Source: Collimonas sp. PA-H2
GTDB taxonomy: Bacteria; Pseudomonadota; Gammaproteobacteria; Burkholderiales; Burkholderiaceae_D
DNA length: 64,000 bases
Direction of reading: 5' to 3'
Assembly: GCF_002564105.1 (NCBI RefSeq)
Contig: NZ_PDBX01000001.1
Location: forward strand, 2,914,001-2,978,000
Positions within the stretch are counted from its first letter, which is position 1, and each line of letters begins with the position of its first letter. Under the pieces are notes generated by a model. The model was not told where the DNA came from. It searched no databases and saw only the letters and a program-made list of their open reading frames with translations. Below are positions 59,974 through 64,000 of this stretch, piece by piece. Position numbers and translations under genes: made by a program.

Positions 59974-60771
59974 ATGAGCAACACACTTCTGGTCGACGCC
60001 CAGACCCTGCTGGTTTCGCTGGCATTGATCACGCCGCGCGCCTATCTTTGCCTGTCGATCCTGCCGGCCTTGGGTTCGCGCACCCTGGTCGGGATCGTCC
60101 GCAATGCGGTGGCTATCGCCATCGCCCTGCCGGCTCTGCTGCCGACCTATCATTTCGTCCAGGAGATGCAGCCCGGCTACATGCTGGCCGCTGCGCTGGC
60201 TTTCAAGGAAGCTGCGATCGGCGTGCTGCTGGGCGTGCTGCTGTCGATACCGATCTGGGTCGCGCAATCGATAGGCTCGATCCTGGATACGCAGCGCTCA
60301 CCTATCCAGATCCAGGCTTCCAACGCCTCCATCGACCAGGACGCCAGCGCCGTCGGCGCCCTGCTGCTGCAGGCGACTGTGCTGGTGCTGATACAGTCGG
60401 GGCTGCTGGTCATGATGGTGCGCATGCTGATCGAGAGTTACGGCCTGTGGCCGGCGTTCAGCCTGATGCCGCCCTTCGAGAGCGGACATATGGAAGTGAT
60501 GATGCAACGCTTCGGCGATTTTTTCTGGCATATCGCCGTGTACGGCGGCCCGGTGATCATTCCATTGCTGCTGATCGATTTCGGCTTTGCCATCGTCGGC
60601 GTATTTGCTTCGGGCCTGCAAGTATCGTTTGCCTCCGCCCCCATCAAGAGCCTGACCGGCCTGTTCATCCTGCTGGTGTACTGGGCGACGTTGTCGCACT
60701 ACATCAGCGATGATTTCGCGCACATGCTGGACGTGCCGGCGCAGCTGTTCCAGGCCACATCCAAACCGTGA
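59974..60771 (+). CDS. sctT: Type III export apparatus protein SctT (HrcT)
   Basis: A 265-residue FliR-family protein with six or more hydrophobic helices and the segment GSILDTQRSPIQIQASNASIDQDASAVGAL, typical of SctT. It caps the export gate. It follows sctS by 25 bases. Confidence 0.95.
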   Translation: MSNTLLVDAQTLLVSLALITPRAYLCLSILPALGSRTLVGIVRNAVAIAIALPALLPTYHFVQEMQPGYMLAAALAFKEAAIGVLLGVLLSIPIWVAQSIGSILDTQRSPIQIQASNASIDQDASAVGALLLQATVLVLIQSGLLVMMVRMLIESYGLWPAFSLMPPFESGHMEVMMQRFGDFFWHIAVYGGPVIIPLLLIDFGFAIVGVFASGLQVSFASAPIKSLTGLFILLVYWATLSHYISDDFAHMLDVPAQLFQATSKP

Positions 60772-60780
60772 GCGGCGGCC

Positions 60781-61878
60781 ATGAGTGAAAAGAACGAAGA
60801 ACCTACCGACAAGAAACTTGAGGATGCGCGCAAATCAGGCCAGGTGCCGGTCAGCAAGGATCTGGCCAAGCTTGCCACGCTGACGGCGATAGGCGAACTG
60901 GCGTTCGGCGCCGAGGGATTTTGGCGAGAATCTGTGCAAGCGATGATGAACCTCGCCTTTTCCCGCTTCGACCAGCCTTTTTCTTCCGCCTTGCTGGAAA
61001 TGAGCGGCGCCGGCGAAACCTTGCTGATTACCGTGTTTCTGACGCTCTTGCTCACTTGCTCGATCGTCGGCGTCGCGTCTTACTGGGGGCAATTCGGGGT
61101 CTTGATCGCGACCGAATCGATGAAGCTGAATTTTGACCGGCTCAATCCGGCGAACGGCGTCAAACAGCTTTTCTCCAAGAAAAAGCTGGGAGAGATCGGC
61201 ATGATGCTGCTCAAGACTGCCATTATCGGATTGGTGATTTATAGCGCGATCCATGATGCGTTGCCAACCATTGTGCGTCTGTCAGGCGGCCTGCCGAAGG
61301 ACATCTACTTCGGCTTCATCGCCATCCTGCATTCGATATTCCGGACGATTACCGGTGTCTGCCTATGCTTTGCCCTGGTCGATTTCGGACTGCAAAAGCA
61401 TTTTCACACCAAGTCGCTAAACATGAGCCTGGACGACATTAAGCGCGAATACCGGGAGTCGGAGGGCGATCCGATGGTCAAGGGCATGCGCCAGCACCTG
61501 GCGCGCGAACTGGCCAGTTCCGGACCGGTTGCGAAGACCGGCGAGGCCAATGCCGTTGTTGTCAATCCCACTCATTTTGCGGTCGCCTTGCTATATGACG
61601 TCAATCTGGCGCCGGTGCCGCTAGTGCTGGCCAAGGGGCGTGATGAAACGGCGCAGGCGATGATTGCTTATGCCCGGGAGCGTGGCATACCGGTGATCCG
61701 GCACGTCTGGCTGGCGCGCAGCCTGTATGCAACCGGCCGCCAGGATATGGCGATTCCGAAGGCAAGCTACCAGGCGGTGGCGCATGTCTACGCGGTGGTG
61801 GAAGAATTACGTCATTCAGACCAGCCCGGACGCGAGCCAGAGCTGGAGCGTCATGGCGAAATGCCGGAAAACGGCTGA
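60781..61878 (+). CDS. sctU: Type III export switch protein SctU (HrcU)
   Basis: A 365-residue FlhB-family protein. The N-terminus has EKNEEPTDKKLEDARKSGQVP, then four transmembrane helices, then a cytosolic domain with the autocleavage motif N262-P-T-H265, which splits between N and P to change substrate specificity. It closes the main sct operon. The C-terminal tail (about 345-365) is acidic. Confidence 0.97.
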   Translation: MSEKNEEPTDKKLEDARKSGQVPVSKDLAKLATLTAIGELAFGAEGFWRESVQAMMNLAFSRFDQPFSSALLEMSGAGETLLITVFLTLLLTCSIVGVASYWGQFGVLIATESMKLNFDRLNPANGVKQLFSKKKLGEIGMMLLKTAIIGLVIYSAIHDALPTIVRLSGGLPKDIYFGFIAILHSIFRTITGVCLCFALVDFGLQKHFHTKSLNMSLDDIKREYRESEGDPMVKGMRQHLARELASSGPVAKTGEANAVVVNPTHFAVALLYDVNLAPVPLVLAKGRDETAQAMIAYARERGIPVIRHVWLARSLYATGRQDMAIPKASYQAVAHVYAVVEELRHSDQPGREPELERHGEMPENG

Positions 61879-61880
61879 CC

Positions 61881-62273
61881 ATGGGCGATCTGACGCAACA
61901 GCTGAAGGCAGCATCGCGGATTGAAGAGACCAGCCGCACGCTCGAGCCAGGCGCGGATAACGTGCAGGCTCCGTTCTCAGAGCAGCCTGGCGACAGCACC
62001 GGTTCCGGCCTGCAAGATGATGACTTTGTCGGCGAGTCCGAGACGCTGGCTGGCATTACCGACCGCGCGCTGTACCTGGCAATGAGCCCGGCAGTGGGCT
62101 TGATTCAGCTGCGCGGGCCGATGCTGCGCAGGGAGCGGGCGAAAACCCGTGAATTCGCGGCTCCGGAAGCTGCGGCTCGCAGCGAAAACAGCGGCGCTGG
62201 CGGCATGTGCGGTCTTTGCCGCCCGTCGCATTGCCGTGCTCCGTATTGTTTGGACGGCCGCGATCAGCTGTAA
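61881..62273 (+). CDS. Hypothetical protein downstream of sctU
   Basis: A 130-residue protein that starts three bases after the sctU stop, so it is probably co-translated. The first 70 residues are acidic, Ser/Gly/Glu-rich and disorder-like (GDLTQQLKAASRIEE). The C-terminal 25 residues contain five cysteines (GGMCGLCRPSHCRAPYC), which could bind a metal. The upstream part of another frame here is basic and hydrophobic, so a frameshift near 62150 is possible. I recognise no family; it might be a secreted or regulatory factor. Confidence 0.5.
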   Translation: MGDLTQQLKAASRIEETSRTLEPGADNVQAPFSEQPGDSTGSGLQDDDFVGESETLAGITDRALYLAMSPAVGLIQLRGPMLRRERAKTREFAAPEAAARSENSGAGGMCGLCRPSHCRAPYCLDGRDQL

Positions 62274-62575
62274 GCATATGTGCGGCGTGCCGGTGCGCGG
62301 TCAGCTTCATGTGAAAATCATTCAGGAATCCTGTCGGATATCGGACTGACGTTATCTGAAGCTGTGGCAATTTTCCAGACCGACGGTTTGAGTGCGATTA
62401 CACATCCTCGCCCATCCGGCGCCAGGATTTTCGGCAGCGAACGGGACTGGGAAGCAGATGCCTGCTAAAGTAGTGCTGAAGGTACCTGGAATGCATTTGT
62501 CGCTAAGCGTAAGATGCGTTCCGGCAAGGCGGCAAGCAGGTCTTGTCATCAGATTACTAAAGCAAGGAGATAAGC
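62274..62575. other. Intergenic region
   Basis: About 300 bp between the end of the type III operon and the thiolase gene. No gene or terminator is seen. It should hold the thiolase promoter. Confidence 0.4.
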
Positions 62576-63760
62576 ATGACAAAAGAAGTCGTTATCGTCG
62601 GCGCAGCCCGTACGGCGATCGGGGCATTCGGCGGCGCATTGAAGGATATTGCACCGGGCGAACTGGGTGCGGTGGCGGTCAAGGAAGCGTTTGCGCGCGC
62701 CGGCGTCGATCCTAAGCAGGCCGGCCAGATCATTTTCGGCAACGTAATCCATACCGAGGCGCGCGACATGTATGTATCGCGCGTAGTCGGCCTGAATGCC
62801 GGCATGGGCAAGGAATCCACTGCGCTGACGCTGAACCGCCTGTGCGGCTCGGGTTTGCAAGCCATCATCAGCGCTGCTAACGCCATCCAGCTGGGCGAGA
62901 CCGAGGTCGCGGTCGGCGGCGGCGTGGAAAGCATGAGCCGCTCGCTGTATGCGACCCAGGCTGCACGCTTCGGCGCGCGCATGGGCGACATCAAGATGAT
63001 CGACATGATGGTGGGCGCCTTGTCCGATCCTTTCGGCGGCGGCCATATGGGCATCACCGCTGAAAACGTGGCGGAGAAATACAGCATCTCGCGCGAAGAG
63101 CAGGATGCGTTCGCGCTGGAAAGCCAGAAGCGTGCTACCGCGGCGATTGCCGCCGGCCATTTCAAGTCGCAGATCGTGCCGGTGGAAATCAAGACGCGCA
63201 AGGGCGTCGCGCTGTTCGACACCGACGAATATCCGAAGGCCGACGCCACCATGGAATCGCTGGCCAAGCTCAAGCCGGCGTTCAAGAAAGAGGGCGGCAC
63301 AGTCACCGCCGGCAATGCTTCCGGCATCAACGACGGCGCGGCTGCCTGCGTCTTGATGGCGGCCGACGCTGCCGCGCAAGCCGGCCTGAAGCCGCTGGCG
63401 CGCGTGGTTTCCTACGGTGTGGCGGGGGTCGATCCTACGATCATGGGCACCGGTCCGATTCCGGCAGTTCAGCTGGCGCTGAAACGCGCCGGTCTCAGCC
63501 TGGCTGACATGGCGGTGATTGAATCGAATGAGGCGTTCGCGGCGCAGTCGCTGGGCGTGTGCAAAGGATTGGGGCTGGATCCGGCGCTGACCAACGTCAA
63601 CGGCGGCGCCATCGCCCTCGGCCATCCGCTGGGCGCGAGCGGCACCATCATTGCCGTCAAATGCCTGTATGAGCTGATCCGCACCGGCAAGCGCTATGGC
63701 CTGATCACCATGTGCATCGGCGGCGGCCAGGGCATAGCCTTGATCATCGAGCGTCTCTGA
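62576..63760 (+). CDS. Acetyl-CoA C-acetyltransferase (thiolase)
   Basis: A 394-residue thiolase. The nucleophile cysteine is in [11 protein letters not shown], the histidine in [14 protein letters not shown] and the second cysteine in [10 protein letters not shown]. It condenses two acetyl-CoA or cleaves acetoacetyl-CoA, feeding polyhydroxybutyrate synthesis or fatty-acid degradation. GGAGATAAGC precedes the ATG. It is unrelated to the secretion cluster and marks its edge. Confidence 0.95.
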   Translation: MTKEVVIVGAARTAIGAFGGALKDIAPGELGAVAVKEAFARAGVDPKQAGQIIFGNVIHTEARDMYVSRVVGLNAGMGKESTALTLNRLCGSGLQAIISAANAIQLGETEVAVGGGVESMSRSLYATQAARFGARMGDIKMIDMMVGALSDPFGGGHMGITAENVAEKYSISREEQDAFALESQKRATAAIAAGHFKSQIVPVEIKTRKGVALFDTDEYPKADATMESLAKLKPAFKKEGGTVTAGNASGINDGAAACVLMAADAAAQAGLKPLARVVSYGVAGVDPTIMGTGPIPAVQLALKRAGLSLADMAVIESNEAFAAQSLGVCKGLGLDPALTNVNGGAIALGHPLGASGTIIAVKCLYELIRTGKRYGLITMCIGGGQGIALIIERL

Positions 63761-63766
63761 CGCTAG

Positions 63767-63804
63767 CTGCCGCCGGCACTGTCGCCCGACAGTTCCGGCG
63801 GTAG
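63767..63804. terminator. Bidirectional hairpin terminator
   Basis: A long, nearly perfect hairpin (CCGCCGG/CCGGCGG outer and ACTGTCG/CGACAGT inner, one mismatch between them) lies between the convergent thiolase and glutathione S-transferase genes. It lacks a long T-run but is well placed. Confidence 0.65.
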
Positions 63805-63819
63805 TCCGTCATCGGTGGT

Positions 63820-64000
63820 TCAGGAGCGTTTCGGAATCGTCAGGCCGGCTATGACCGCCGGGCGGGCGATGAAGGCGTTGAGTGCCCGCGTGACGTGCGG
63901 AAAATCCGCAATGCCAACCAGGTCGCCGGCTTCGTAAAAGCCGATCAGGTTGCGTACCCACGGAAAGGTGGCGATGTCGGCGATGGTGTAAGCATCGCCC
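63820..64000 (-). CDS. Glutathione S-transferase, C-terminal part
   Basis: The last 59 codons are in the window and read GDAYTIADIATFPWVRNLIG on the minus strand, then TRALNAFIARPAV and the end TIPKRS. The DAYTIADIATFPWV pattern is the conserved N-capping box and helix of the GST C-terminal domain, of the kind seen in YfcG-like disulfide-bond reductases. The rest of the gene lies beyond the right edge. Confidence 0.88.
   Translation of the reverse strand, partial: GDAYTIADIATFPWVRNLIGFYEAGDLVGIADFPHVTRALNAFIARPAVIAGLTIPKRS

Noticed and set aside
1-64000. CRISPR arrays, tRNA or rRNA genes, insertion sequences
   Set aside because: No regularly spaced direct repeats, cloverleaf-like sequences or transposase frames were noticed on reading. 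A dedicated search could still find a degenerate remnant in the long gaps.

Overview
The window is high-GC, densely packed chromosomal DNA. Gene content and style (LysR regulators, pirins, a DUF2917 protein, an Hrp-type secretion system, an R64-like pilus locus) point to a betaproteobacterium of the Burkholderiales. An Oxalobacteraceae member close to Collimonas or Herbaspirillum is my best guess. That placement is inference, not a database match. I see no rRNA, tRNA, CRISPR array or intact insertion sequence.

Region 1 (1-8.5 kb) is ordinary accessory metabolism and regulation: a Rossmann-fold protein fragment, an Rrf2 regulator, two pirins, an aldo/keto reductase, two LysR regulators, a DoxX protein, an AraC regulator and a threonine-aldolase-like PLP enzyme ending at a strong terminator. 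Region 2 (8.9-14.6 kb) is a compact operon of unknown purpose: a DUF2917 protein, a membrane domain fused to a nucleotidyltransferase-like domain, a GNAT acyltransferase, an exported M20 peptidase, an isochorismatase-type hydrolase and a DUF6671-like protein, with a convergent LysR gene.

Region 3 (15.0-16.3 kb) is the most striking part. An uncalled 26-residue ORF with a good ribosome-binding site ends in AWYIWY, which as I remember it is the sequence of the actinobacterial atropopeptide tryptorubin A. A short, divergent cytochrome P450 gene follows 111 bp downstream. This is a two-gene RiPP cluster of the tryptorubin type in what looks like a Gram-negative host. Region 4 (16.8-23.5 kb) is a tight operon of a ferritin-like protein, a LodA-like oxidase apparently split into two polypeptides, a radical SAM/SPASM protein and an FAD monooxygenase. 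It looks like a system for building a protein-derived quinone cofactor.

Region 5 (24.2-38.3 kb) is a type IVb pilus locus of the IncI1 R64 kind (pilL,N,O,P,Q,R,S,M,V,T) with a separate PilT/PilU-like retraction ATPase and a TPR protein. Inside it, on the opposite strand, lies a gene behind a near-match hrp box that may encode a secreted effector.

Region 6 (38.7-62.3 kb) is a nearly complete Hrc-Hrp1 type III secretion system. An orphan OmpR-type regulator and an HrpR/S-like sigma54 activator are followed by sctI-J-K-L, hrpF-hrpG-sctC, small putative pilin or secreted genes, hrpL, sctW with SycN/SctX/SctY-like genes, sctV, and sctD-N-O-P-Q-R-S-T-U. A clear sigma54 promoter precedes hrpL, and hrp boxes (GGAAC, 15-16 bases, CCACNNA) precede most operons, so the cascade activator, then sigma54, then HrpL, then hrp boxes can be read from the DNA. 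The window ends with a thiolase and the 3' end of a glutathione S-transferase gene.
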